A stretch of 64,000 nt of DNA from Fomitopsis serialis (taxonomy: Eukaryota; Basidiomycota; Agaricomycetes; Polyporales; Fomitopsidaceae), in assembly GCF_022376445.1 (NCBI RefSeq), contig NW_025955166.1:1-64000 (forward strand), in the 5' to 3' direction. The notes beneath the pieces were generated by a model that was given only the letters and a program-made list of their open reading frames with translations, did no database searches and was not told the origin of the DNA. Below, piece after piece: positions 20,401-30,464 of this stretch (positions are counted from its first letter, which is position 1; the number at the start of each line of letters is the position of its first letter). The translations under genes and the position numbers were made by a program.

Positions 20401-20947
20401 GCAACAAGTCCTCTGGGGGTTCTTCTCGTCTATCGGGCGCAAGGCGAGTGTGAGGAAAGACAGACCAGTCTTACCCCCCAATCCTCCTGGGCGCGTGCTA
20501 TCTAAACGCAATACCGCCACGCCCACACCCACACCTCTCGTACAGGTCGCCTCCTCGCCCAACGTACCAGGCGGTCCACGAGCCGCCCCAGGGCGCGTAC
20601 GTCGGTCACAGACGTTCTCAGCGATATCGGGCCCGCCTCCCCAACCGAATGCTTCGACTATGCCTACGAGTAACAGCCATCCGCAACGGCAGAGCACGAT
20701 GCGGCGCCCGTCGCTCTTCGCTCGTGCGAAGAACCACGGGCAAAGCAATGCGCAGGCGGGCGCTGTGGTCGCCCAGCCTGCGCTGCCGGACCCAGAGTTC
20801 GACCACCAGGTGGACAAGCTGGCGGACTTGCTGCCGCACGCTGATAGAGGGGTTCTTGCTGGGTACTTGCGGCGAGCGGGCCAGGACATCCTCGCCATCG
20901 GGCAATACCTCGAAGACGAGAAGAACGGCACGCTGCGACGCGACTGA
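17462..20947 (+). CDS. Long Ser/Pro-rich protein with CUE-like C-terminus, frame interrupted
   Basis: The coding path starts at ATG 17462 (or the in-frame 17633). It crosses an intron 17724-17786 with a GC donor, then runs through a disordered Ser/Thr/Pro-rich chain to 19193, another intron (19194-19247), more Ser/Pro-rich sequence, and the conserved stretch PRIKAAWPEAMACRDV and GYAHKINELALYDCGLTEWV near 19875-20020. The end has GRKASVRKDRP and a final helix-rich segment FDHQVDKLADLLPHADRGVL to YLEDEKNG, resembling a CUE-type ubiquitin-binding fold. Function unknown; scaffold or adaptor is a guess. Three places need exactly one extra base to keep the frame: the C5 run near 19024, the C6 run near 20286 and the G5 run near 20413. 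All are homopolymers, so sequencing error is more likely than decay. Confidence 0.6.
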
Positions 20948-21212
20948 CATAGATGCTTGCACGTTACATTTGATTGATCGCGGTGGTTTGCACACCACTT
21001 TATATGTGTTGGCCCGAGCGGCCGGTTGTACCGAGTATTATCTGGCGAACTGCTTTGCGATACGGGACATGGTTCGACGTATGAGGTTACATTACGCTAT
21101 TGTGTATCTATACCCTTCGTACTTTGTACACGTACACTTCTCGTTGCTTGAACAGACAAATACGGATGCGCACATCACAGGGATGTGTTTACAGAATTTA
21201 AACGGTGCTTCA

Positions 21213-23055
21213 TCATGTCGACTGGGCAGGCTTGAAACCCCCGGAGCGCCTTGCAGAAGACTGGCCGAAGACTTCTCGGACATTGGTTAGTCCTCCGACG
21301 TTCAGTACGACGGGCTTACCTCTTTGCATCGAGCGGGAGCTGCTGCGAGCTTGCGGAGCCTGCCAGGTGTGCAGGTTGTTCGCTGGGCGGCCAGAAGATC
21401 GACCGGCGCTTCCGAGCAAATTCTCAACGTCGGTTGTACTGTCCGGAGTGCCCGTCGACCTGAACGAACGGTCTGCCGCCATCGCACCTGCGGCGAAGGG
21501 CTGCCGTTGAGGCTGATGGCGTTGCTGCGCTGCTCCTGGCTGTCTCCACGTCGAACCTGGCTGAACGCCCGATACACCTGCTGTGCGGTTGACGATAGGT
21601 GTGCGCTGGATCTGCATATAATAAGGGCTTGTGAGGAAACCCTCCGAACCGGAGAGTGGCTACTGACACCGTGCGCTTCCATATCTCCCACCACAGCACC
21701 GACGTCAACACCACCACCAGCGAGACCTGCTCCGAAGATCGCGCCGGGTCTGAGCTTGTTGGCCTGGTCGTTCAGCACCTGTCTTTCTCCGAGGTGAGCG
21801 CCGTTGGCTGTGCCGGGGACTGCGTTCTCTCCACCGACGACGTTGGGGCCAAGCAGCGCCTTGCGTTTGATCTTATCGTACTGGGCCTGTTGTCGCACGG
21901 ATATCAGCGACGGTTTGTATGGACTCTCAAGGCAGGGTTGTGTCACCTTGAGCTTCTGGTACTCCTTATCTCTTTCCTTCAGGGAATCTTGCATACCTGA
22001 GACCTTGCGCCGTTCCAGTTCCAGATCTCGCTCGAGCTCTGTGGACAGTCAGTCCGTCTTTCGCCCCAAGGAAACTTGTCGCACGCATTACCAGCGATTT
22101 TGTTATTCAGCAGGTTGATCTCCCCATTTGCTATGTCATGTTCGTCAGATCAGTTCGCTAAATGTGGCATATGCTCGAACTACCTTCTCTGACCACGTTA
22201 TCTAGCTGTTTCTGCAACTGTGCGTTCTTCTCGTTGACATTACGATAGACGGCATGTTGGAATGACCTGCGCAAATCCGGGACCATTTAGTCAAAGATAG
22301 CACACAAGAGAGTACGTACGCCTCTTGATGAACTTGGTACTGCCAAAACGACATCGCCCTGCAGGGTGTCAGGCGGAGCGATGATGCTGACACTCGGCAA
22401 GATACCTGCTACAGATCTCCAAGATTATGGTTGGGTTCAACCCAGACAAGACAGACTAGTCAAACATATACTGTCAAGTCGTCGATCTGTGCGCATATAT
22501 GCAGGGTCCTGACCGTTTTGTAGTCGTTCGATGGGTGCAATGAACAGACCTGCGACCGAGCGAGCCTTTTACGCGTGTGAAAAGCCCATTTTACATGAAT
22601 GACGCACCACAACGTCGTCTCTGCAAAGCCGTGCTTAGCTTTCGTTCTCCCTTGTAAGATGTGAGCACTCACGGTTCTGTTAGCGAGGTCTCGCATGCTA
22701 TACGAGGTCATGAATGGTGTTGGCGAGCTCTATGAAGCGTGGACGAACCGGGACAAAGCCTTGAGGCATTGAATAGCTCATTGGCGCAGTCCACTATGAG
22801 CCCGCCCGCTTCGCCCTCAGGATGCATCGCGTGGCACACATGAGGGAGCACGAACCGCAGAAGATATGTGAACCTTGTCAGCCATTAGATACTGCATTTC
22901 AACCGTGCGCAGTCCGTGAGAGAGATCGTACATGTAGTCTGGGTGCAACTTCAGCGTGTTATGGCCCAGAAGACATGGTAGACTAGACTTACGACCACGG
23001 CCTTCTCTGCCAGCGCCTTCCTACATGTCAGCCTGTTGCACTTGAGGTTATCCAT
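21213..23055 (-). CDS. HEI10/CCNB1IP1-type RING E3 ligase of meiotic crossover control
   Basis: At least ten small exons read from ATG 23055. Exon one is MDNLKCNRLTCRKALAEKAVV. Later exons give HIFC, VDCANELFNASRLCP, ACETSLTEP, a tiny exon for DDVV, VCSLHPSNDYKT, and then SVLSGLNPTIILEICSR joined to AMSFWQYQVHQEA. A coiled coil follows (ELERDLELERRKVSGMQ, LKERDKEYQKLK), then YDKIKRKALLGP and a long disordered tail to the stop at 21213. Order and wording match human CCNB1IP1 (LAGLRPEIVLDISSRALAFW region). In that family the RING-coiled-coil protein acts as a SUMO/ubiquitin ligase that designates crossover sites on meiotic chromosomes. One RING boundary is unclear: the residue before HIFC reads GS instead of the expected CS, perhaps because I have misplaced an intron near 22885. 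The gene is exceptionally fragmented by introns. Confidence 0.8.
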
Positions 23056-23489
23056 GTTTCTACGCCAAGTTCCCCCTCAAATGTATCAGATGTATAGAAG
23101 GGGTATAAAGACAACAGCTAACGCGCGTATGTCGTACGCTCACGTTGTGAAGATTGGTGAACTTAAAAGGGCGTCGTGTGTACTAGGCGCTCGCTGTGCG
23201 CGTCGAAGACGCGGTGTCACGTGGGCGTGTCAGTGGCGCTCACGCCCTGACACGCCGCTTACTGGCCGCAGCCTCGAGACGGTCGTCCGATTCTCAAATC
23301 CTCCCCTACCTAGCATTGCTTGGTCATTTTCATTAGAGGATCATTCGCCTGAAACCACTCTGTTGATGCAGTAAGCGACTGCGCTGCAACCGGCGGACAC
23401 ATACACCCAGGAAGTTAAAGCTCAAATGCCGTTGCCGTTGACGGGCGCGACTGCGAGTCGGAGCGTGCAGGAATATCAACACCCCTGCA

Positions 23490-24672
23490 TCACGAACGTA
23501 CAAAACAGATAGCTCCTATGAGTACAAAGATTCCAATGGTGAAGTTACGGAAGAAGAAGGAGATTCTGGCTAACGCATACAAGTCATAGAACACCGTCTC
23601 TTGCCATGGCTCTCTGCGAGGCCGCAGCCTCCACCTAGTCTTGACGGCGAACAAGGTTTCACGGATGGCAAGCCATCGCTGGCGAGCCTCCTTAGCATTG
23701 GGTCTCGCGACCGCATCATGTTGTATCATGGCCTCGAACAAAGGCACGAGAAAGTCGACGTTCGAGTATTGCTGCGATAAGGTTCGTCAGTTCAGCACCG
23801 TCGATGAAGTAGCTCAACTCACCTCGAAGAACATGTGACGAAACAGGTTTCCGACGATGAAGATATCGACCGCGAATGGATCATAGGGCACCTCATCAGA
23901 AAGCTCTGGCACTTCTTGGTCCCTTCCGAGCACGCCCAGCACCAGCTTCGAGGGGGCGTCGGGATGGATGTGTACGGATAGGCCATAGTCCACGAAGTAG
24001 TACCTCATAGGTACGGAAGTTCGTGGAAGAGGGCGGGCAATCGTTCTAGCGTCTGGGAGAAAGACATCGTTGATGGGGTGAGATCCTTGCGGGTACATCG
24101 CTGACGCGTCCATCATCAGGTTCTTATATGTGCAGTCGCTGGTAGACTCTCGTGAGTTGAAGTTCAGGCCGTAGAAGTATATTCGCCCATACCGGTGGGC
24201 TACTCCACATTCATGCATGAATATCAATCCCTGCCACGGTTGATCAGCAAAGATGAAGGTACGCATGCGCAGGGGTATCACAAACCTCCAGAATCTGGTC
24301 AATAAATTCGACAACTTCCTCGACAAGGTCCAGTGCTGGGCGATCAATGAGTCGCAAAAACGGCATGACCATGTAAGAAATCTCCGGGTCTTCGACATTA
24401 TCAAAAAGATCGAGGACTGGAACACTGTGGTTTCGCGGGTCTCGACAGAGACCATCAGAAGACAGCATAGTTGCTATCTGGCTTTCGTTGTCGTTTGTCT
24501 TCACTCTCTTGATATACACCATTGTGCCGCTTAGCATGTATCCTCGAGATTCCAGGAACTGTTGACGATCCCTCCAGCGGCATTCCCATTCGTTGAGCCG
24601 TGCAAAGGTATCATCTGTGAGTGGCTGAGTGGGACGAGCGGGTAATTCCTCGGCAGCTGGTCCAGGATTCAT
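23490..24672 (-). CDS. Protein-kinase-like protein, copy D, with N-lobe deletion and membrane tail
   Basis: Start chosen at the ATG at 24672 by analogy with copy F; the frame is open to 24846. Features: WRDRQQFLESRGYML, beta-3 lysine in VYIKRV, RNHSVPVLDLF, an MVMPFLRLIDRP hinge region, spliced loop HRDCTYKNLMMDA (Arg codon split by an intron), DYG in place of DFG (FVDYGLSVHI), PELSDEVPYDPFAVDIF, and RPNAKEARQRW. Between SRGYML and VYIKRV only four residues (SGTM) remain where the paralogues have about 60, so the conserved PSW segment and the HLIDARRMSD strand are gone. The frame stays open and no intron explains it. The C-terminus ends in a hydrophobic stretch (FTIGIFVLIGAICFV) that would suit a tail anchor. 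Catalytic activity is doubtful without the missing N-lobe. Confidence 0.65.
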
Positions 24673-24849
24673 GAGGACGTAGTGAGAAGGGGGAGTGTAA
24701 TCAGGCGACTCCGTGATTTTTGCATCCTCACGGACCTTGTAAAGAAGAACAAAAGGTGCTGTTCTCCCAGCGTCACACGAGCGGGCCGCTGGCAGAGGAC
24801 CTACGCAGACCCACAAACGTCGAATCCAGGTTACGTCGTCGCGCAACAG

Positions 24850-25280
24850 TGTTCAGACTACAGAGATCTTGTTCGTTCTCGTAGGGAGCCATTGCGCCGC
24901 GATATGCTGCGGGGTCGAAGCCTGTAATTGAGAAATCAGGTGTTCCGTGTCGGAGACATCATGATATGGGCGTTTCCAGCAAAACTCCTCTTGAGCAGCG
25001 TCTGAGTCTCAAGAGAGAGTGTTCAGGACAACTCTGATCGACTTCGTGAGCTCACAGTGATAGGAGACCATTTAGGCGATACTACAACGTACAGTCAGGA
25101 GAAGGGCCCCCTCCAGTCTGATTATTGTGGACTGAGATACAAGGAACTACAGAGTGCGCCCAAGTTATACAATCTCGCTGTGAGCATGCATGACAAGCTT
25201 GTCTTCTGCACGTCACATTTCAGCAAAGCGGAACAGATCAGGAACAATACCGTACAGAGCCTACTAGGCGACCCCCAAGG
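24850..25280. other. Intergenic between kinase copies D and E
   Basis: A 79-codon plus frame at 25057-25296 has no motif. No promoter element could be identified with confidence. The two neighbouring kinase genes lie head-to-tail on the minus strand. Confidence 0.35.
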
Positions 25281-25454
25281 TTACGTTACCATATAACGGC
25301 AGACGAGTACAATAAGCGCAACTGTCGGTAAAGTGAACCTACTAACACAATATAAGGAAGCAATCTCATATATGAACGTCTCTGGCCATGGTTCCTGACG
25401 CGGTCGCAGCCTCCATCTCCTGTGTATAGTAAGCAGTCCGGGCCGAATTGCGAG

Positions 25455-26631
25455 TCATTGCTTGCGGGCCTCTTCCGCGTTAGGTCGGCGAACAGGATCA
25501 ATCTCTACCATGGACTCGAATAATGGTAACAGGAAGTTTACGTTCGAGTATTGCTTATGATAAGGTCAGTTCTATAGTGATAGATACACATACATGTACT
25601 TACATCGTAGAACATGCGGCGCAGCAGGTTCCCAATTATGAACACATCAACCTTGAATGGATCGTATGGGACTTCGTCTGAGAGCTCTGGTACGTCTTGA
25701 TCCCTGCCTAGGGTACCGAGGACTAGTCCGGATCGTCCGTCAGGCGGGACATGAACAGATAGGCCGTAGTCGACGAAGTAGTACCTCACAGGGACTGAGG
25801 TTCGCGGTAGGGGACGAGCAGGTGTTACTGCGTCCGGGAGAAAGAGGTCGTGTACGGGATGGACCCCACGCGGATACATAGCGGAGGCGTCCATCATGAT
25901 GTTCTTGTATGTGCAATCACTATGATAGTATTAGTGTATGGAGACCGAGTAGATAGCACTCAGTTACCTACCGATGTGCTACACCCTGTCCGTGCATGAA
26001 AACCAAACCCTGCAAACAACGGTCGTGAAGCGATATTGAAGGTCATTATATATGCATGACACACCTCGAGGATTTGGTCCACAAAATCGCACACTTCTTC
26101 GACAGCGTTCATCGCAGGTCTATCAATGAGTCGCAAAAACGGCATAATCATATATGATGTGCCCGGGTCTTCGTCATCTTGGAAGAGATCCAGGATTGGT
26201 ACGCAGTGATTGCTTGGATCACGTCGAATAGCTTCGGAGCATAGCAGCGTTGCTATCCAGCTTTCATTATCCCCCGTCTGTACTCTCTTGATGTACACTG
26301 GTGTGTCATCAGACACTCGCCGTGCATCTATGAGATGCTCTCGCAACTGGTATGCGGCACGGTCAATGACCAGACATAGTAGAGGCATGTCAAGACGTAC
26401 AGGAGCCTCGATAGCATCCTCGCAATCCCTGAATTTTTGCTTCGTCAATCTCCACGAAGGGATCCATTCGGGATGGTACCGAGATCGTAGCATGTATCCA
26501 CGAGATTGTAGGTAAGGCTGTCGATCCCTCCAGCGACGCTCCCAGTCACTCAGAGTCGCAAATACTTGGTCTCTGGCGCGCCACCGCTCATCTCCAGCGA
26601 CATGGCTTGCTTTGGATGGGTGCCTGAGCAT
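25455..26631 (-). CDS. Protein-kinase-like protein, copy E, truncated by a nonsense codon
   Basis: From ATG 26631: WRDRQPYLQSRGYMLRSRYH, WIPSWR, HLIDARRVSDD, lysine in VYIKRV, NHCVPILDLF, loop HRDCTYKNIMMDA across the conserved intron, DYG (FVDYGLSVHV), PELSDEVPYDPFKVDVF, then a last exon with NFLLPLFESMVEIDPVRRPN. The reading frame stops at TGA 25455-25457 in the context EARKQ-stop-LAIR, where the paralogues have Trp (TGG). Beyond it the same frame is intact: RRWRLRPRQEPWPETF, a hydrophobic tail (PTVALIVLVC), and the ancestral stop at 25281-25283. One G-to-A change therefore removed the basic patch and the membrane tail but left the kinase core nearly complete. It may still make a soluble protein or may be a young pseudogene. 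Confidence 0.7.
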
Positions 26632-26699
26632 TGGGACTTCAAGACAGTGTCAGTTTGTGAACTTGACAGGAAGGTCGAATCGAGAAGTGAGTGTACGGC

Positions 26700-27290
26700 G
26701 TTCTCATCGTTATCAATAGCATTGCAGCATGACTAGTATCAGGCTGGCATCAGTCACGTCAACGAAGTCGTCACATGATGAGCAGAGCGGACCCACGCGG
26801 ACCCACAGTCCTGATTGGCATGTCGAAGCGCAGCGACCGGTGCCATCGCATGTATGCAAGGGCTCTTTAGGCTTCACTACTGCTGGTATGGAATTACGAT
26901 ACACAAAGACACTGCTACTCGCGAAAGCCCGCCAGACAGAGACGTCGATACAGTGTCGGTGCGTGCCAAGGACTCCGAAATTGGCAAGTGTGCGGCACCC
27001 TCCGGTCGATGTCACGACAGCACTTTCGCTTTAAGTATGTGTGACCTGATGAATGATTCATTCAAGCAGAGCGGTCCGTACAGCGCAGTCTCAATTCGTT
27101 TGTCATGCCCGATCCCAGCCAGCAGGACCAAAATGGCCTGAGCACGTACTAAGGTGAGACCCAGTATAGTTGCACACAACTTCACAATCCTGACGCAAGC
27201 GTACTCTTTACAACACAGGTAACTTAGCGCTTGTATAGAGTCTCCGGGTATAAGTATAGCGAAATGTATGTGCTAAGATCCATTCCAAGT
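26700..27290. other. Intergenic between kinase copies E and F
   Basis: Plus- and minus-strand frames of about 100 codons at 26713-27034 mirror each other and have no motif. Nothing else is visible apart from the probable promoter of copy E. Confidence 0.35.
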
Positions 27291-27293
27291 CTA

Positions 27294-28634
27294 TTACACT
27301 ATTCCATAATAAATCATCACAGCCAGTATACACGTCGCAACAAGATATCCGCGGAAGAAGTACGCAGTGCTGATCGAGGCGTATGTTTCATACATTACCG
27401 TCTCTTGCCAGGGCTCGCGACGAGGTCGCAGTCTCCACCTCCGCGCAAAGGGAGACACCGTAGCACGGATAGCGAGCCACCGTTGGCGAGCACCTACAGC
27501 ATCAGGCCGGGCAAGAGGGTCACTCTTGACCATTGACTCAAATAGAGGCACGAGGAAATCGACGTTCGAGTAACGCTGTGAGACCTCATGTCAGGTCTGC
27601 GGCGCCAGCACATCAACTGTACTTACATCGTGGAACATGCGGCGGAACAAGTTGCCCACTATGAAGATGTCCACCTTGAAAGGGTCGTATGGGACATCAT
27701 CTGAAAGCTCCGGCACTTCTTGATCTCTCCCATCGGAACCGACGGCTATCTTGCGGTGACCGTCAAGGGGAATGTGGACCGATAGCCCGTAATCTATGTA
27801 GTAGTACCTCACAGGTACGGAGGTCCGCGGGCGAGGCCGAGCCATGATTTTCGCATCTGGTAGGAAGGATTCGTTGATAGGATGGAACCCACGTGGGTAC
27901 ATGGCGGTCGCATCCATCATAAGATTTTTATACGTGCAATCACTAGGCCTCAAAATCAGCGTAAAGCAAATGAGAAGGGAAAAGAGCAGACCGATGTGCC
28001 ACCCCTTGTTCATGCATAAATACAAGTCCCTGTGGTGCATAAGTTAGAGCCACGTTGACGACAGAAACACGTGCGGCACAGACCTCCAAAATTTGATCAA
28101 TGAACTCGACGACTTCTTCGACAAGGTCAAGCTGAGGGCTATCTATGAGTCGTAAGAATGGCATAACCATATATGAGATTCTTGGATCTTCATCGTCTTG
28201 AAAGAGGTCGAGAACTGGCACACTATGGTTCCGGGGATCCTGTCGGAGACGTTCGGATGAAAGCATGGTGGTGATACAGCTTTCGTTGTCCCCGGTCTTC
28301 ACTCTTTTGATGTAGATAAGCATATCGTCGGACATACGTCTCGCGTCTATCAGGTTTTCGCGCAACTAATTGGTGTGAGCGCCGGTGTCCACGAAACTGT
28401 CTGAACACATACCGGTGCGCTCAAGGCGTCCTCGCACCAAATGATGCTCTGGTTGCTCGTTCTCCATGAGGGAACCCAGTCAGGGTGGTAGCGAGATCGT
28501 AGCATGTAGCCGCGCGATTGTAAAAAGCGCTGCCGATCTCTCCAGGGAGCCTCCCATACACCAAGAACCGCGAAAGCGTCGTCATCTGGGGTCGTTAAGG
28601 GTGGTGAGGTACACTGGTCATTGGATGTAGCCAT
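27294..28634 (-). CDS. Protein-kinase-like protein, copy F, intact with predicted tail anchor
   Basis: The best-preserved member of the minus-strand array. Start chosen at 28634 (MATSNDQC); an upstream in-frame Met at 28709 is possible. Order: WRDRQRFLQSRGYMLRSRYH, WVPSWR, an intron after CEDALSAP, LRENLIDARRMSDD, lysine in IYIKRV, NHSVPVLDLF, MVMPFLRLID, a short exon GLVFMHEQGVAH, an intron splitting the HRD Arg codon, DCTYKNLMMDA, DYG (YIDYGLSVHI), PELSDDVPYDPFKVDIF, an intron, and RPDAVGARQRW. The C-terminus has a basic RRWRLRPRREPW patch followed by a hydrophobic run (YLVATCILAVMIYYGIV) ending at the stop. Known catalytic residues are present. The DYG variant and tail anchor suggest a membrane-attached kinase facing the cytosol. 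Substrate unknown. Confidence 0.75.
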
Positions 28635-28750
28635 GAGCAAGTGCAGGGTCCAGGCGTACGAGAGGACAGTGATAGTTGGAGCAAGAGTCGGGGATCCAGA
28701 TCTGTTCACAGCTGTTTCTCTTGCAAGACAATAAGACTTATTAAGAGTGT

Positions 28751-29068
28751 GACTACTGTCGTGTTTCGACCTCTAGATCAGTCACAGGTCACCCCCCCTG
28801 AATGAGTTCAAATGTCACAAGTCACAGGGAGTTCTGAACTAGGGTTTCCTGTAGATGGTCACAGGTGTAAAAACACGTTTTGGGGCCAACGGCGCGGCCG
28901 CGCAGTGAGTTCATTCAAGAGCGTAATTATTCACGTTAAGTAGATAAGTGATGCGATGAACTAAAAGATCTGTCGTCACCTGGCCCTATGAACTAGGGAT
29001 ATCGTTAGTTCAATGGTCACAGGTCACACCCCGTGAACTAGAGGTCGAAACAGTACAGTACAGTAGTT
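28751..29068. mobile_element. MITE-like element with terminal inverted repeats
   Basis: The ends are inverted copies: ACTACTGT at 28752-28759 pairs with ACAGTAGT at 29060-29067, and GTTTCGACCTCTAG at 28763-28776 pairs with CTAGAGGTCGAAAC at 29038-29051. The right end carries an extra GTACAGTACA-type insertion between these blocks. Inside each end a 12-mer GTCACAGGTCAC occurs in the same orientation (28781-28792 and 29016-29027). There is no coding capacity in about 318 bp, so a non-autonomous DNA element fits. A clean target-site duplication could not be defined. Confidence 0.6.
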
Positions 29069-29073
29069 AGTCA

Positions 29074-29426
29074 CCGTTGCTGACCAAAAAGAGTTACTCT
29101 CTTCTCCGCAGCTGCTTGGCCCCGTATGGTGGGTCTTTGTCCACAATGAATCGTCTTCCATTCAAGGTGCTTTGATCAACGGATTCGCCAAGTTCCGCGT
29201 CGTCTACAGAGGGATCGGTGTACCGAAATGAGTTGCAACTTCACCTATTAGGATGCCTTCCCCACCGATAACTGACAGCGACCACAAGGTTACCTATGTC
29301 CGCGATCCGATCGGACATGCGGACACGACACCCTGTATGGCCGCATATGGATCGGACCTCGCGCATGATCTGGCAGGTTTATGGCCGCATCAGAATCGGA
29401 CCTGTAAGCGCCTTGCCCGGGGTCCT
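29074..29426. repeat. Dispersed direct repeat, copy 1 (second copy 31281-31690)
   Basis: Begins CCGTTGCTGACCAAAAAGAG and continues nearly base for base with 31281 onward, ending at CCCGGGGTCCT. It abuts the MITE-like element with only a few bases between. The first part on the minus strand resembles the LINE-derived sequence described at 30788-31294. The start motif also occurs at about 59650. The 3' part carries one unit of TATGGCCGCAYCAGRATCGG, expanded in the other copies. Confidence 0.75.
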
Positions 29427-30464
29427 CTCTGTGTATACCTGTCGTCGAAATATTACAATGAGTTCTCGTTATGGGCGATATGCGGTTGTCAGCTGCCTTT
29501 GCTTTCATAAGTACCATCAGTATCTATCAATGGGGTGACAGCTACAACCATGCCTCCATCTAATAACCCTACCCGCGGCCGCGGAACATGCCAATACCGC
29601 TCTATCTGACAGGTGTCTGTCACAACTCCTATTTCAATGTGACCCTATGTAAGTCTTCCATATCCCGGCAGCAGTGCTGCAGTGTGCCTATCACCTCGAG
29701 GATCACATTTCGTCCGTGCGATGTGACAATCACCGGGCCTGCATCTTTTCACAATTGGATTGTGTGTCCTTGCTCCGAACGTTCTAGTTGTCACATATTT
29801 GTTGACACTGACGGCAACGACCGCATTGAATGATACTTAGGTATCCGTGGTCTCAATCAAGACTCAAGTCTCAATACAGCGGTGTCCCTGCCACCGCCGC
29901 GTTTCACTGACCACCGTTCTCCGCCCCGCGGCAGGTGCCTCACAGGGTCTGGAAGGCTATTCTTAGCTTAAACTCTGGTCGTCGCCTCGCGACGTCTTTT
30001 TGAATGTACTAATTCAATCAATGTTGGAGAATACGCAAGGTGCGTCGCAGCACATATCATTCCCCTCGTAGCCTCTCTACCGCCGGCTGCAGACGTCGAG
30101 GTCCCATACAGCCTTCCACACCGCGTATTGTCTTACGGTGTTGTGCCATTATTGCACACACCCATGCAACGGTTCCGGGTTCATCCTCGACCATAGCCAT
30201 GCGCTACCACTGGCATGTCGTCATCGCGTTCTAGTCTCGGGCGGATGCCCAGCTTAGTAGAGAAGTGCGAATGAATGGAGATTCAATGCGATCATTTACA
30301 GGTCGTCTGTTCCCTTATGCAACTGAAGTGGACTCTCCGAGCCGTATGCAAGCTCAATTGACGAGCTTCCGTACGCGTAAGTCAAGCTTACCGGTACCTA
30401 GGATAGGTTCGACACAAGCCCCTCACGTCCGTGTGGAGGGTCTTGGTATGAGACTAGTACCTAG
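29427..30464. other. Unassigned stretch with a small Cys-containing ORF
   Basis: An 81-codon plus frame at 29588-29833 has five Cys in its first half and two close Cys later, but I recognise no family and the splice context is ambiguous. The rest holds only short frames. The stretch lies between repeat copies and is probably intergenic or old repeat DNA. Confidence 0.25.
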
